Origin: Hoeflea sp. 108 | GTDB lineage: Bacteria; Pseudomonadota; Alphaproteobacteria; Rhizobiales; Rhizobiaceae | NCBI RefSeq assembly: GCF_000372965.1 | Contig: NZ_KB890026.1 | Location: 62,001 to 126,000, forward strand | Length of the DNA: 64,000 bases | Direction of reading: 5' to 3' | The notes under the pieces: model-generated | The model's database searches: none | What the model was told of the DNA's origin: nothing | The model's input: the letters and a program-made list of their open reading frames with translations, nothing else | Shown here: positions 50,580-60,211 of the stretch, in pieces | Layout: every line of letters starts with the position of its first letter | Position numbering within the stretch: the stretch's first letter is position 1 | Position numbers and translations under genes: made by a program

Positions 50580-51734
50580 TCAGGCGGCGCCGCGCACCTC
50601 GACGAGCCGGGCCAGCAGGCTGGCGCCGACGGGCAGGATCGTGTCGTCGAAAATGAATCCGGAATTGTGCAGCGGAACGGTTCCGCCATGCCCCAGATTG
50701 AAGAAAGCGCCTGGAACCACGCGCAGGAGATCGGCCATATCCTCCGATCCCATCGTCAGTTCCGCGTTCGGCTGTGCCTTGTCGCCGACGATCTCCTGAG
50801 CCACCTCGATGAGGTTGCCGACCCGCTCCGGATCGTTCGACAGCACGTCGAAGATGTTGCGGATATCGGCCACGATCTCGATTTCGTGGGCGAGCGCGAA
50901 GCCGGCGCAGAGCTTGCGGATGCGGCTTTCGATCATTACGCCATCGGCGTCGTCGAAATAGCGGAAGGTACCGCGCAGGACCGCTGTTTCCGGAATGACA
51001 TTGTAGGCGGAACCGGCATGGAACTGCGTCACCGAGACGACGGCGGGGTGCGTCGGATCGGTGTTGCGCGAGACGATTTCCTGCATTTCCTTGATCAGGC
51101 CGGAGCCGATGGTGATCGGATCGCGGCTGGCCTGGGGCATGGCTCCATGGCTGCCGCGGCCGTGGATCGTGATGTCGAAGAAGCTGGCGCCGGCCTGTGC
51201 CTTGCCCGGCCGGATCGTCAGCTGGGAATGGCCCTGATAGGGCGAATTGTGCATTCCATAGAGCTCGTCGCAGGGGAAACGGTCGAACAAGCCGTCGCGC
51301 AGCATGGCGCGCGCACCTCCGAGACCTTCCTCCGCAGGCTGGAAGATCAGCACGGCGCGGCCCGAGAAATCGCGGTTTCCCGCGAGGTAGCGCGCAGCAC
51401 CCAAAAGCATGGCGGTATGCCCGTCATGGCCGCAGCCATGGAACACCCCGGGGTTCTTCGAGGCGTAGGGCAGATTGGTCAGCTCGTCCATCGGCAGGGC
51501 GTCCATGTCTGCGCGCAAGCCGATGCTGCGCCCCGGCTTGTTGCCCTCGATGACGCCGACAAGGCCGGTGCCGCCAATGCCACGCTCGACGGTGACACCC
51601 CAGCTGGCAAGCAGATCCGCCACGCGTTGGGATGTACGATGCTCCTCGAAACCGAGCTCGGGATGCTGGTGGAAATCCTGGCGTATCTCGGTGAGATCAT
51701 GAGCGAACTGGGCAATCTGTTCAATCACAGGCAT
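50580..51734 (-). CDS. M20-family amidohydrolase (hippurate hydrolase/IAA-amino-acid type)
   Basis: The 384-residue protein, from ATG 51734, has the M20D pattern. RQDFHQHPELGFEEHRT is the N-terminus, RADMDALPM holds the first metal acid, and GCGHDGHTAMLLGAARYLA holds metal His residues. PAEEGLGGARAML carries the catalytic Glu, and MHNSPY and GHGGTVPLHNSGF with C-terminal metal His follow. It cleaves N-acyl or similar amides of amino acids. It is divergent from a second enzyme of the same family. Confidence 0.88.
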   Translation of the reverse strand: MPVIEQIAQFAHDLTEIRQDFHQHPELGFEEHRTSQRVADLLASWGVTVERGIGGTGLVGVIEGNKPGRSIGLRADMDALPMDELTNLPYASKNPGVFHGCGHDGHTAMLLGAARYLAGNRDFSGRAVLIFQPAEEGLGGARAMLRDGLFDRFPCDELYGMHNSPYQGHSQLTIRPGKAQAGASFFDITIHGRGSHGAMPQASRDPITIGSGLIKEMQEIVSRNTDPTHPAVVSVTQFHAGSAYNVIPETAVLRGTFRYFDDADGVMIESRIRKLCAGFALAHEIEIVADIRNIFDVLSNDPERVGNLIEVAQEIVGDKAQPNAELTMGSEDMADLLRVVPGAFFNLGHGGTVPLHNSGFIFDDTILPVGASLLARLVEVRGAA

Positions 51735-51888
51735 GGCGACCGTCTTTCGTGGCTTTGGCCTGTCAGTGGCACTGGCGTCTTGTGAAGGCAAGCGTTTCGT
51801 CCTAGGCGTCGAAGATGTGAAGGCAGGTGCGGGTCAACCGACCAGTGGGCGCCTGCGCTTCAGACCCAGCTGCCTGAAAGAGGAAAAG

Positions 51889-53067
51889 ATGTCAGCACAG
51901 ACGATCGAGACAATTGCGGAAGAAGCCGGGCAGTGGCGCCGCCACCTGCACCAGAATCCCGAACTCCTGTTCGATCTGCCCGAGACATCGGCCTTCGTCG
52001 CCGACAAGCTGAAGTCCTTCGGCTGCGATGAGGTTGTCACCGGCATCGCCAAGACGGGTGTCGTCGCGGTGGTGAAGGGCAAGCTGGGCGCCGGCCGCAC
52101 CATCGGCCTGCGCGCCGACATGGACGCGCTGCCGATCGCCGAGCAGACCAACCTGGCTCACGCTTCGAAGAACCCCGGCAAGATGCACGCCTGCGGCCAT
52201 GACGGCCATACCGCCATGCTTTTGGGTGCCGCGCGCCATCTTGCCTCGACCCGGGACTTTGTCGGCACGGCCGTGCTGATCTTCCAGCCGGCCGAAGAGG
52301 GCGGCGCCGGCGGCCGTGTTATGCTCGAAGAAGGACTGCTCGAACGCTTCGGCATCGAGGAGGTGTTCGGCATGCACAACGAGCCCGGCCTGCCTGTCGG
52401 TTCCTTCGCGATCAAGCCGGGTCCGATGCTGGCCGCCGCCGACCGCTTCGTGGTCACGCTGAACGGCAAGGGCTCGCATGCCGCCTCGCCGCATGAATCG
52501 CGTGATCCCGTGCTGATGGCAGCGCATCTGGTGACGGCGCTGCAGTCGATCGCCTCACGCAACGTCGATCCCTTCGACCCGGTCGTCGTCTCGGTCACCT
52601 ATCTCGCCGGCGGAAGCGCGGCGGCACTCAACGTCATTCCGGAGCAGGCCATCGTCGGCGGCACGATCCGCACTATCAATCCGCAGACGCGCAAGGCCGT
52701 CGAGCAGCGCTTCAGGGATATCGTCGCCAACACTGCGCGCCTGTTCGAGGCCCAGGCTGAGATCGACTGGCGCCCCGGCTACCCGGTGACCGTCAACGAC
52801 CCCGAGATGACCAAGGCGGCGATCTCAGTCGCCTCCGGCGTCGCCGGCGTGGATAAGGTCAATGGCAACTGCCAGTGCACGATGGGCGCGGAGGATTTCT
52901 CCTACATGCTCGAAAAGCGCCCCGGTGCCATCATCTGGCTCGGCAACGGTGACTCCGCCGGACTGCACAACCCAGCCTATGACTTCAATGACGACGCCAT
53001 TCTTCATGGCGTTCGCTACTGGACGGCGCTCGTCAGCGAACGACTGTCGTCCCCAGACCCGCATTGA
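51889..53067 (+). CDS. M20-family amidohydrolase
   Basis: The ATG at 51889 has an AAAGAGG ribosome site 5-8 bases upstream and gives 392 residues. The motifs RRHLHQNPELLFDLPETSAF, RADMDALPIAEQTN, ACGHDGHTAMLLGAARHLA, PAEEGGAGGRVMLEEGL and MHNEPGLPVG, then LHNPAYDFND, give all zinc and catalytic residues. It is roughly like its divergent neighbour but a separate branch of the M20D family. The two starts lie 154 bases apart, so they share a control region. Confidence 0.88.
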   Translation: MSAQTIETIAEEAGQWRRHLHQNPELLFDLPETSAFVADKLKSFGCDEVVTGIAKTGVVAVVKGKLGAGRTIGLRADMDALPIAEQTNLAHASKNPGKMHACGHDGHTAMLLGAARHLASTRDFVGTAVLIFQPAEEGGAGGRVMLEEGLLERFGIEEVFGMHNEPGLPVGSFAIKPGPMLAAADRFVVTLNGKGSHAASPHESRDPVLMAAHLVTALQSIASRNVDPFDPVVVSVTYLAGGSAAALNVIPEQAIVGGTIRTINPQTRKAVEQRFRDIVANTARLFEAQAEIDWRPGYPVTVNDPEMTKAAISVASGVAGVDKVNGNCQCTMGAEDFSYMLEKRPGAIIWLGNGDSAGLHNPAYDFNDDAILHGVRYWTALVSERLSSPDPH

Positions 53068-53319
53068 GGACATGGCAATCCTCGTGCGTACGGTCCATTG
53101 TGGCCCGCACGTGAGTGAGAGCAAGCAGCATGCGTACGAAGCTGATCAAGGTGTTCGCCATTGGCCCGGCATTGCCTCACTTTAGGCCGATGGCAATCGT
53201 CCCAATCAAAGCGCTCCGACTGGCGAGGGGGTCTCGCGGCCCCATCCCCTACCACTGTATGGCGGGGGGCATCCTTGATGAAGCGGGTCGGGTTATCCGG
53301 AAAGGACGCGCGGTAATCT

Positions 53320-54735
53320 TCAACGCCAGTTGCGAGAGCGCCTCACAGCTTGATCGAACAGATGCCGACGGCGTGCGCGATCTGTTGTCCGCGCAACAGA
53401 GGTGGCATTGTCGTGCCCAACCGCCGGAAGGTCAACGCCGAGTGCCATCGTCGCGAGAGAGGCACAACCATAGCTGGTCAGCTCGTCGAACGACGTATTT
53501 TTGATATCGCGACCCAGGCTGTCAGCGAGAAATTCTACAAAATAGGCACTTCGCGAGAGACCGCCGTCGACGGATAGGCTTTTGGTGATGGCAATCCGAC
53601 TCGCCATCGCCTCAACCACCTCGACAGTTGCCAAGGCAATACCTTCCAGAGCCGACTGAAGCATTTGCTCTCTCGTCGTATCGGCCGTGATACCTATCCA
53701 CACTCCCGCAGCGCTTCGGTCCCAGTAAGGACAGGCTAGCCCCGAAAGCGCCGGGACAAATACCAACCCGCTATCTAGCGCAGTACGGCCTTCGAAGGCT
53801 TGCAGGTCCTCGTAGCTCTTCATCAATCCGATGCGGCCCAGCCACTCGACCGCCGATCCGGCATCATAGACGCCACCATCAACGGCATAGACGGTCTCGT
53901 TGGGCGTCTGCCAGGCGACGGTGGGCAGCAGGCCGATCTCCGGACTGCGCACGATCTGCGCACCGGTCACCGCCAGGGCGAAAGCGCCGGTGCCGAACGT
54001 GATCTTGGCATCGCCTGCCTTCCGGCAGCCATGACCGTAGAGGGCAGCCTGCTGGTCGACCACCGATGCGGTGATCGGAACCTTGCCGACGCTGCCGAAC
54101 ACATGGCCCGCCGATGGCACGATGGCTGGGAGTGTCTCAAGCGGCACACAGAAAAGCCGACAAAGCTCCTCGTCCCAGTCCAAGGTCTCGAGATTCATCA
54201 GCGAGGTGCGCGATGCCGTCGTCGCATCGGTGACGTAGCGGCCAGCGAGGCGATCGAGGAAGAACGCATCGGTGGTGCCGAGGCGCAGCCGACCGGCCCG
54301 ATGCGCATCACGGGCGGCAGGCAGGTTCTGCAGGATCCATCCGAGCTTGGAAGCGGAGAAATAGGGATCGAGCGGCAGGCCCGCACGCTCCAGCGTCATC
54401 GCCTCGACGCCTTCGGCGCGCATCTGTTCGATCACGTCCTTGGTTCTATTGTCCTGCCAGACGATGACCGGCGACAGCGGCTCGCCCGATATGGCGTCCC
54501 ATGCGAGGCAGCTTTCGCCCTGGTTGTCGATACCAAGGGCATCGACCTCTCCAGCAACCTCGATACAGGCGGCAACGTTGCGCAGCAGTTCGAGCGGATC
54601 GTGCTCTACCCAGCCGGGATTTGGATAGTGCTGGGCATGGCGAACGGAATGTGCAACGCGCAGGAGCCCGTTGCCGTCGGCCAGGAGGACGCGGGTCGAA
54701 GTGGTTCCCTGGTCGATCGCAGCGATCCGCATCAT
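53320..54735 (-). CDS. FGGY-family carbohydrate kinase, glycerol-kinase-like
   Basis: The 471-residue kinase starts at ATG 54735, overlapping the stop of the preceding oxidoreductase gene (ATGA). RIAAIDQGTTSTRVLLAD is the phosphate-1 loop, and IVWQDNRTKDVIE and ASRTSLMNLETLDWDEELC are glycerol-kinase-like. FGTGAFALAVTGAQ, ATVEVVEAM and LSVDGGLSRSAYFVEFLAD form the ATP site. It is about 25 residues shorter than GlpK. It probably phosphorylates glycerol or a related polyol; the GlpA/GlpB-like neighbours support this. Confidence 0.82.
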   Translation of the reverse strand: MMRIAAIDQGTTSTRVLLADGNGLLRVAHSVRHAQHYPNPGWVEHDPLELLRNVAACIEVAGEVDALGIDNQGESCLAWDAISGEPLSPVIVWQDNRTKDVIEQMRAEGVEAMTLERAGLPLDPYFSASKLGWILQNLPAARDAHRAGRLRLGTTDAFFLDRLAGRYVTDATTASRTSLMNLETLDWDEELCRLFCVPLETLPAIVPSAGHVFGSVGKVPITASVVDQQAALYGHGCRKAGDAKITFGTGAFALAVTGAQIVRSPEIGLLPTVAWQTPNETVYAVDGGVYDAGSAVEWLGRIGLMKSYEDLQAFEGRTALDSGLVFVPALSGLACPYWDRSAAGVWIGITADTTREQMLQSALEGIALATVEVVEAMASRIAITKSLSVDGGLSRSAYFVEFLADSLGRDIKNTSFDELTSYGCASLATMALGVDLPAVGHDNATSVARTTDRARRRHLFDQAVRRSRNWR

Positions 54736-55973
54736 GCCGTCCCATCCGTTTCGAAGCTGATCGAAATTGCCCCCGCCGTGGTCCCGGCGGCAAGCAGGTC
54801 TGCAAGAGGTATCAGGATTCGGCGCTCGGGCAGCACACTCATGCGCCTCTGCCAAATAGTCCTGCCCTCGCTCTCGGCTCGTAGAGTGCCCTTGCCGACC
54901 GCACTGACGCGGAGCTGGAGATGTCCGAGACCAGCATGTGCAGACGGCACCGCAATGCGCTGAGGCACTGCAAGCTTGAGCCCTGAGCCGCACTCGATCC
55001 CGATGGCGCGATCGGATACCGGCAGTGCTCCCTCGATATCGTCGGCGACAAAATTGCCGATCAGCTTGCCTTCCCGGAACGACCAGCCGGCGGTCTCGAT
55101 CGGTCGCAGCAAATTGCCTGCCGCGAAATAGGTTGGATCGCTGCAACGCCCGTACTGATCGATGACGGGACCGCCGGAACCAGCATCGACCTTTAGATGG
55201 CTCAGGCGTGCAAGCGCCGATTCAGGTACGAAACGACCGGTCAGGAGCACACCGTCGCACGCAACTTCACGGGTGCTTCCATCCGAAAGCTGAAGATCCA
55301 CAGCTTCGACCCGTCCGCCGCCCCTGATGTCGGAGATCGACGCACCATAGTGGATAGGAATACCAAGCAATCTCGGAAACAGGCCGAGCGGGCGCCGTGC
55401 GGTGGAGCGATCGCCCGCTTCGACAACCGCCACCGGACGGATGCCGGCCTTCCAGCACGTCAGCACGGCCGACAGGCTGACCAGTTCCGTGCCGACGATA
55501 GCCGGCCGACGGAACGGCTTCAGACGTTCGATATAGATGCTGTGCTGCAGGGTCCCGGTGGTGATGACGCCAATCGGTCGGTCGCCGGTCACGAACCTGG
55601 CGGAACGCGGCGCTTCGCGCGCCCCCGTGGCCAGAACGACGCGGTCAGCGATCAGCTCGCCCACACCCGCCGGTGTGGTGACGACCAGCCTGCCCGAGGG
55701 ATGCAAGGCGGTAACCGATGTACCAAGCCTGATGTCGACCCCTGCTTCCGTCGCTGACCGGCAAAGCCGCCTGGCGTAGGCAGGTCCATCTAGGATGCGT
55801 CCGAATTCCCGCATGCCGAAGGGCGGATGACCGCAATGCCGTGGCACGCCACCGGCGGAGTCTTCGCGCTCCAATACGGTCACCCCGGTGATGCCCCGGG
55901 CGCGCAGGGCAAGTGCGGCTGCAATGCCAGCTGGGCCTCCACCAACGATTGCGACGCTCACCCTCTCAGTCAT
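54732..55973 (-). CDS. FAD/NAD-dependent oxidoreductase, GlpB-like partner
   Basis: The 413-residue flavoprotein starts at ATG 55973, overlapping the previous gene by 8 bases. VSVAIVGGGPAGIAAALALR is the FAD site, with VLATGAREAPRSARFVTGDRPIGVITTG, and a FAD-end TYFAAGNLLRPIETAGWSFREGK. In domain layout it matches the small NAD-type flavoproteins found next to GlpA-like dehydrogenases and sarcosine/opine oxidases. It probably shuttles electrons for the GlpA-like enzyme encoded before it. Confidence 0.8.
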   Translation of the reverse strand: MTERVSVAIVGGGPAGIAAALALRARGITGVTVLEREDSAGGVPRHCGHPPFGMREFGRILDGPAYARRLCRSATEAGVDIRLGTSVTALHPSGRLVVTTPAGVGELIADRVVLATGAREAPRSARFVTGDRPIGVITTGTLQHSIYIERLKPFRRPAIVGTELVSLSAVLTCWKAGIRPVAVVEAGDRSTARRPLGLFPRLLGIPIHYGASISDIRGGGRVEAVDLQLSDGSTREVACDGVLLTGRFVPESALARLSHLKVDAGSGGPVIDQYGRCSDPTYFAAGNLLRPIETAGWSFREGKLIGNFVADDIEGALPVSDRAIGIECGSGLKLAVPQRIAVPSAHAGLGHLQLRVSAVGKGTLRAESEGRTIWQRRMSVLPERRILIPLADLLAAGTTAGAISISFETDGTA

Positions 55974-57366
55974 CCTGCGTCTCCACTGCCAATGGCTCGG
56001 CCAGCTTGCCGGCGGCGAGTGCAGAGACACGTGCCTGGCAGTAAAATCCTTGGCAGCGCCCCATTCCGGCGCGCGTGCGGCGCTTCAACCCGCCTGCATC
56101 TCCGGCTGGCAACGGACCTTGGAGCGCGTTTTCGATCTCCCGGCACGTGACCAGTTCGCAGTGGCAGACGATCTCGCCGTGGTTCTCGGCCTGCCAGTCG
56201 CGCTGAAGATGTTCGGCCAAGTTTGGCACAGATGGCCATCGCGGGTCTGCAGGCGGCGCCAGGGGCTGCCGATCGAATTCGGCATGGAGCTGACTGACAT
56301 GTCTGGCAATGCCGAGTGCAGCCGTCAGTCCAGTCGAGCGGATACCGCCAACGCTGATCCATTGCTGCGCGGGTCTCGCAGTGATCCGATATTCCTTGCG
56401 CTCGGTCGCGGGCCGCAGACCGGCATAGATCGCGGTGACGGGAATGTCCGCCAATGCCGGGATCATCTCGATTGCCTTGGCGACAAGCATCCGCAACGTC
56501 GTTTCATCGACGTTGGCGCGAGTGCGATCAGGCTGCTCTTCGGCCGTCGGGCCGATCAGGACGTTGCCGAAGATGGTTCGTGCGATCACGACACCTTTCG
56601 TGCGCTCATTGGGCACGGGCAGGATGGTGGTGCGGATATGCGCCGCGGCTGCCTTGTCAAAAACGACGAACTGGCCCTTTCGAGGCATGATTGTGAAGTC
56701 CGAGGCTCCGAGCAGGCGCTTTTCGAGCACGTCACCGAAAAGGCCGGCGCAATTGACCACCGTCCGCGCCATGAAAGTGCCGCGCGCGGTCTCGAGGAAC
56801 CAGCATCCATCCCTCAGTTCGCCGCCGCGCACTTCGGCATTGAATTGGGCCGTCGCTCCGTTCGACACGGCCTGGGTCAGATAGGCGAGCGGCGCCGACC
56901 AGGGGTCGATAACGTGTTCGCCCGGGACCAGCAGCGCACCGTAGGTCGAACTGGCGAGTTGCGGTTCACGCGTCAGGACTTCCGATCTGTCCAACATCCG
57001 GACGTCGTTGACGCCATTGGTTCTCGCCTGAGCCTCAATGTCGCCGAGCCTTGCAGCATCCTGCTCGGACCAGGCGACAACCATCGCGCCCGTTTCGAGG
57101 ACGGGCAGGTTCAGGCGCTCGCGAATGTCCATGTACTCGCGGTAACCGGCCTGCATGCAGGCCAGTTCGACGCTGCCGGGCGGTGCGTCGAAGCCCGTGT
57201 GCAGCAGCGCGCTGTTGGCCTTGCTGGCCCCCGCCAGGATGTCCGGCGCCTTTTCGAGCAGCAGCACGCGCGCGCCATCCAGTGCGAAGCGCCTGGCGAC
57301 AGCGCAGCCAACGACGCCGCCACCGACGACGGCAACGTCGAATAAGCCAGATTGGCTTGTCATCAT
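55966..57366 (-). CDS. GlpA-like FAD oxidoreductase with BFD-type [2Fe-2S] tail
   Basis: The 466-residue protein has an N-terminal DAO-type FAD site, DVAVVGGGVVGCAVARRFAL, the substrate-domain motifs SALLHTGFDAPPGSVE and EHVIDPWSAPLAYL, and GGIRSTGLTAALGIA. After residue 400 a BFD-like domain has CHCELVTCREIENAL and then GRCQGFYC, four Cys that bind [2Fe-2S]. This is the architecture of GlpA, the glycerol-3-phosphate dehydrogenase catalytic subunit. It starts 22 bases after the amidase large-subunit gene, so the amidase and polyol modules are co-transcribed. Confidence 0.85.
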   Translation of the reverse strand: MMTSQSGLFDVAVVGGGVVGCAVARRFALDGARVLLLEKAPDILAGASKANSALLHTGFDAPPGSVELACMQAGYREYMDIRERLNLPVLETGAMVVAWSEQDAARLGDIEAQARTNGVNDVRMLDRSEVLTREPQLASSTYGALLVPGEHVIDPWSAPLAYLTQAVSNGATAQFNAEVRGGELRDGCWFLETARGTFMARTVVNCAGLFGDVLEKRLLGASDFTIMPRKGQFVVFDKAAAAHIRTTILPVPNERTKGVVIARTIFGNVLIGPTAEEQPDRTRANVDETTLRMLVAKAIEMIPALADIPVTAIYAGLRPATERKEYRITARPAQQWISVGGIRSTGLTAALGIARHVSQLHAEFDRQPLAPPADPRWPSVPNLAEHLQRDWQAENHGEIVCHCELVTCREIENALQGPLPAGDAGGLKRRTRAGMGRCQGFYCQARVSALAAGKLAEPLAVETQDD

Positions 57367-57388
57367 CTTACTCTTGAGCGTTCAGGTT

Positions 57389-59650
57389 TCAGACGCCGGG
57401 CATCGGGAACGGTGTCGGATCCATGAACCGTCGCAGCACGTTCAGGGTCAGACGCGAGATGTTGTTGTCGAAATTGTTCCAGGGCAGCGAGCCGGAATAA
57501 GCGATCGAACCGACCGAGAACACCGCGCCGCCGTTTGGCGTCTCGAAGAAGACGAGGTCGGCGTGAACCTTGTCGCAGACGTCGCCGGTGGTGCCCATGA
57601 AATTGAACAGCATGTCCTCGACGACGAAGACGTGCGCCTCAGTATGGTGCTCGGAACTCGCCACGACGATGGAGTGCGGCGGCGACCCGACCGAAAAGTC
57701 GTGCCGGTCGAGCTCCATGCCGGCCGCCCCCCCGCCGGTCAGGCCGAAATCGCCAAGGATCTCGTCGTCCACGCCTTCCATGATAAAGGCGGCACGCGGG
57801 TCGGTAGCGCCGGGCGCGCGGCGATAGTAGGACGAGCGGTCGAAGCCCTGGGCGGTGAAGCCGACACCGACGAGATGGTTGGGGCTGCGGCCACCCTGAC
57901 GCCGCCACAGGCCGCCATATTCGCCGGTGAAGCTGTGATAGTACTCGCCCGTCGGCGGCTCCCAGGCGCGGCTTCCACCTTCGGCGCGGCGCACCTCGAT
58001 GATGCCGGGCTGGGTGGCATGGTAGGCGATGCGCCAATAGAAGCCATTGCCGCCGAGATAGATCAGCCGGCCGCCACTGTGGGTGAAACGATGGATGCCG
58101 TTGCGCATCTCCTTCGAATAATATTCCGGGTGGGTGGCGGTGACGACGGTGCGATATCCCTTCAGCAGGTCGTAGCCTTCCTCATGCAGGTCCTCGTCGG
58201 TGATGACGTCGTAGTCCTGATCGAAGTGCTCGAGCCAGCTCGTGATGTGCGTGTCGGCGTTGAACAGCCACAGATGCGACGGCCCCGCGCCGTGGTTGGC
58301 CTCGACCTTCGGGCGAAGGTTGAGAACGGGCCGCAGCCGCGACGAATAGTAGACGCCGCTGCCGTCCGAGTGCAGGTCGTAGAGCGAATGGCCGTATTCG
58401 CGGTGCTCGTTCAGGAACTGCTGGTGCGGGTGGAGGACGAGCGCGCGATTGAGATGAAGCTCGACAAGCCCGTCATTGGTGCCGAAATGCTCGTTGGCAT
58501 ATGCCATATAGGTCGCAAGCGGGAACAGGAACGCCAGCTTGGAAGTCGGCTTGCCGCGCGCCGGACGCACCACAAAGGTGACGAACTGCTCTTCGCCCTG
58601 GGCCTCGATGCGCACCGCATAGATGCCGCTCTTCATGCCTTCGGGAATGGTCAGGGTGAAATCGACCTGCCAACCGGCATCATAGATGTCATCGTCGTGA
58701 AAATGGATCGCCGACCACTGGCCCGGGCTATCCATCCAGCACATCCCGTCCTCGCCGGTGAAATTGTGTCCGGTCACACCGCGGGTCGGCATGTTGACGA
58801 CCTCGCCGTGCAAACCCCGCCCGGATATGTCATCCACGCGAATGCCCGGAATATCGAGCGAGAAGTCCCATGCTCCCGCAAGCGTGCCCGACAGGCGCTC
58901 GGGCCACTGGTCGCCCCGCAGCAGCTGCAACTCGCCAAGCGAGAGGCTGGCGGCGGAGACCCGCGGCCGATCGATCTTGCCGTTGTAGAGCGCGCGCCCG
59001 ACGGTGCGGCCGGCATCCTCGCCGCCCCAGCTCGCCGCAAACAGCAGTGGTGCTGCGCTCTGCCAGGCGAGACCGGCCTCGAAAGCCCCGCTTGCGAAGC
59101 CTGAATCGTTGATGGTGGCGAATTCGTGCTGCGACTGCTGATGGACGCTCACCGCCCCGGTTTCGGCATCATAGGTTGCGGCCGCGAAATACCAGTGCCG
59201 GGCAAGCATCGGCCGACCGACCGACAAGGTCCGCTTGTGCGCGCCGTCCGAAATCTCGATGCCGATAGAACCGTCCTCGGCAACGATCATGGCTACGCCA
59301 CGTCCGGCAGCCTCGTCCCATTTGGAGATAATCGCCTGCCGGCCCTTCTGCGGGGTTGTCGGCATCACCATCGCCTGGAGCGAGATGCTTGACGCGTCGG
59401 CAAACGTATCGCCGCAATGGATCTGCGCGAAGGAGCCGGCATGAATGACCTGAGGCCTGCCTGCGTATTGGCCGTCGATCGAGCTCGGAACCGGCACAAG
59501 CTTCACCGGCGGCGCCTCGGGTGCCGTGTCGCCCTGGACCACCCTCACGACGCTTGCCTGATAGCTCGGGTATTCGCAGTTGATCATGAAATCGACGGAG
59601 CCGCCCGGCATAACGCTGACGCGATCGGCATAACCAGTGATTTTCAGCAT
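57389..59650 (-). CDS. N,N-dimethylformamidase-like large subunit
   Basis: The 753-residue protein matches the DMFase large chain. A concanavalin-like N-terminal part (about 60-240) has SISLQAMVMPTTP and SVGRPMLARHWYFAAATYD. The C-terminal ThuA/GATase-like domain is kept. Expected mononuclear-iron ligands are conserved: Tyr384 or Tyr381 in LATYMAYANEHFG, Tyr424 in HSLYDLHSDGSG, and Glu509 in ATHPEYYS with the nearby active-site His507. DMFase hydrolyses DMF to dimethylamine and formate; the real substrate here is not known. A small-subunit gene lies 27 bases upstream and a GlpA-like gene 22 bases downstream. Confidence 0.85.
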   Translation of the reverse strand: MLKITGYADRVSVMPGGSVDFMINCEYPSYQASVVRVVQGDTAPEAPPVKLVPVPSSIDGQYAGRPQVIHAGSFAQIHCGDTFADASSISLQAMVMPTTPQKGRQAIISKWDEAAGRGVAMIVAEDGSIGIEISDGAHKRTLSVGRPMLARHWYFAAATYDAETGAVSVHQQSQHEFATINDSGFASGAFEAGLAWQSAAPLLFAASWGGEDAGRTVGRALYNGKIDRPRVSAASLSLGELQLLRGDQWPERLSGTLAGAWDFSLDIPGIRVDDISGRGLHGEVVNMPTRGVTGHNFTGEDGMCWMDSPGQWSAIHFHDDDIYDAGWQVDFTLTIPEGMKSGIYAVRIEAQGEEQFVTFVVRPARGKPTSKLAFLFPLATYMAYANEHFGTNDGLVELHLNRALVLHPHQQFLNEHREYGHSLYDLHSDGSGVYYSSRLRPVLNLRPKVEANHGAGPSHLWLFNADTHITSWLEHFDQDYDVITDEDLHEEGYDLLKGYRTVVTATHPEYYSKEMRNGIHRFTHSGGRLIYLGGNGFYWRIAYHATQPGIIEVRRAEGGSRAWEPPTGEYYHSFTGEYGGLWRRQGGRSPNHLVGVGFTAQGFDRSSYYRRAPGATDPRAAFIMEGVDDEILGDFGLTGGGAAGMELDRHDFSVGSPPHSIVVASSEHHTEAHVFVVEDMLFNFMGTTGDVCDKVHADLVFFETPNGGAVFSVGSIAYSGSLPWNNFDNNISRLTLNVLRRFMDPTPFPMPGV

Positions 59651-59677
59651 GTGCGGGTCTCCAGAAGCGGCGTCGGA

Positions 59678-59998
59678 TTAGTCGTTCAGGTCGATGTCGA
59701 AGTGGCGCTTTATGCGCCGCTTGAAGATCTCCCACTCGGCGTCGTCGAGGTTGTGGAAGACGCCGTCCAGCAAGGTCATCGGCTTGCCGCGCCCGTTCAT
59801 CTGGACAAGGCGCCATTCCTCATGCGGACGCGTGCAAAGCAGCGCCAGCTTGCCGGTCATCGGCTCGCTCCGGATGCGATTGACGAGACGCTGCAGCTCC
59901 GGGCTGTGCTGGCCCGTCGTCTTGACGCGAAACTCGGCCACAAGTTCATCCAGGCTACGGCCGTTGATGAGTCTTTCCAGCTCCAGTCTTGCCACCAT
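59678..59998 (-). CDS. N,N-dimethylformamidase-like small subunit
   Basis: The C-terminal 80 residues follow the DMFase small chain: TGQHSPELQRLVNRIRSEPM, EWRLVQMNGRGKP, and AEWEIFKRRIKRHFDIDL at the end. Position 58 for HSPELQ in the longest frame (start 60079, 133 residues) equals that of the Paracoccus protein. The ATG at 59998 (or the GTG at 59995, with an AAGGAG site 6 bases before it) is preferred because the candidate promoter lies between the two starts. The chain caps the large subunit encoded 27 bases downstream. Confidence 0.78.
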   Translation of the reverse strand: MVARLELERLINGRSLDELVAEFRVKTTGQHSPELQRLVNRIRSEPMTGKLALLCTRPHEEWRLVQMNGRGKPMTLLDGVFHNLDDAEWEIFKRRIKRHFDIDLND

Positions 59999-60078
59999 CG
60001 ACTCCTTAAGGTCTGCGGCAACTGCACTTCGACCGCCCCAATCGGCGCCTCGTCGAAAAGCAGCGGCTGCGTCTCGCA

Positions 60079-60130
60079 TTCGGTCAATAAAACGACTGGA
60101 TCAAGCATTGTCAATGACCGAACGGTCAAT
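60079..60130. promoter_or_regulatory. Promoter and TGACCG-type operator of the amidase operon
   Basis: The palindrome TGACCG-AA-CGGTCA (60115-60128) abuts a minus-strand promoter with TTGACA (60114-60109), a 17-base spacer and TTTATT (60091-60086). A further half-site, TTCGGTCAAT, is at 60079-60088, right at the expected transcription start. This layout would allow a repressor to block the promoter. The remaining spacer to 60211 shows no gene. Confidence 0.55.
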
Positions 60131-60211
60131 TCAACAAATGACGGGAACAGAAGCACAGACTTCATGGAATTCAGACGTATCGCTTCAGACGCCCACCGGC
60201 GCCCCCGTCCG

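Noticed and set aside
53115..53504. Plus-strand 129-codon frame after the second M20 gene
   Set aside because: No ribosome site or family pattern, and it runs into antisense of the kinase gene end.
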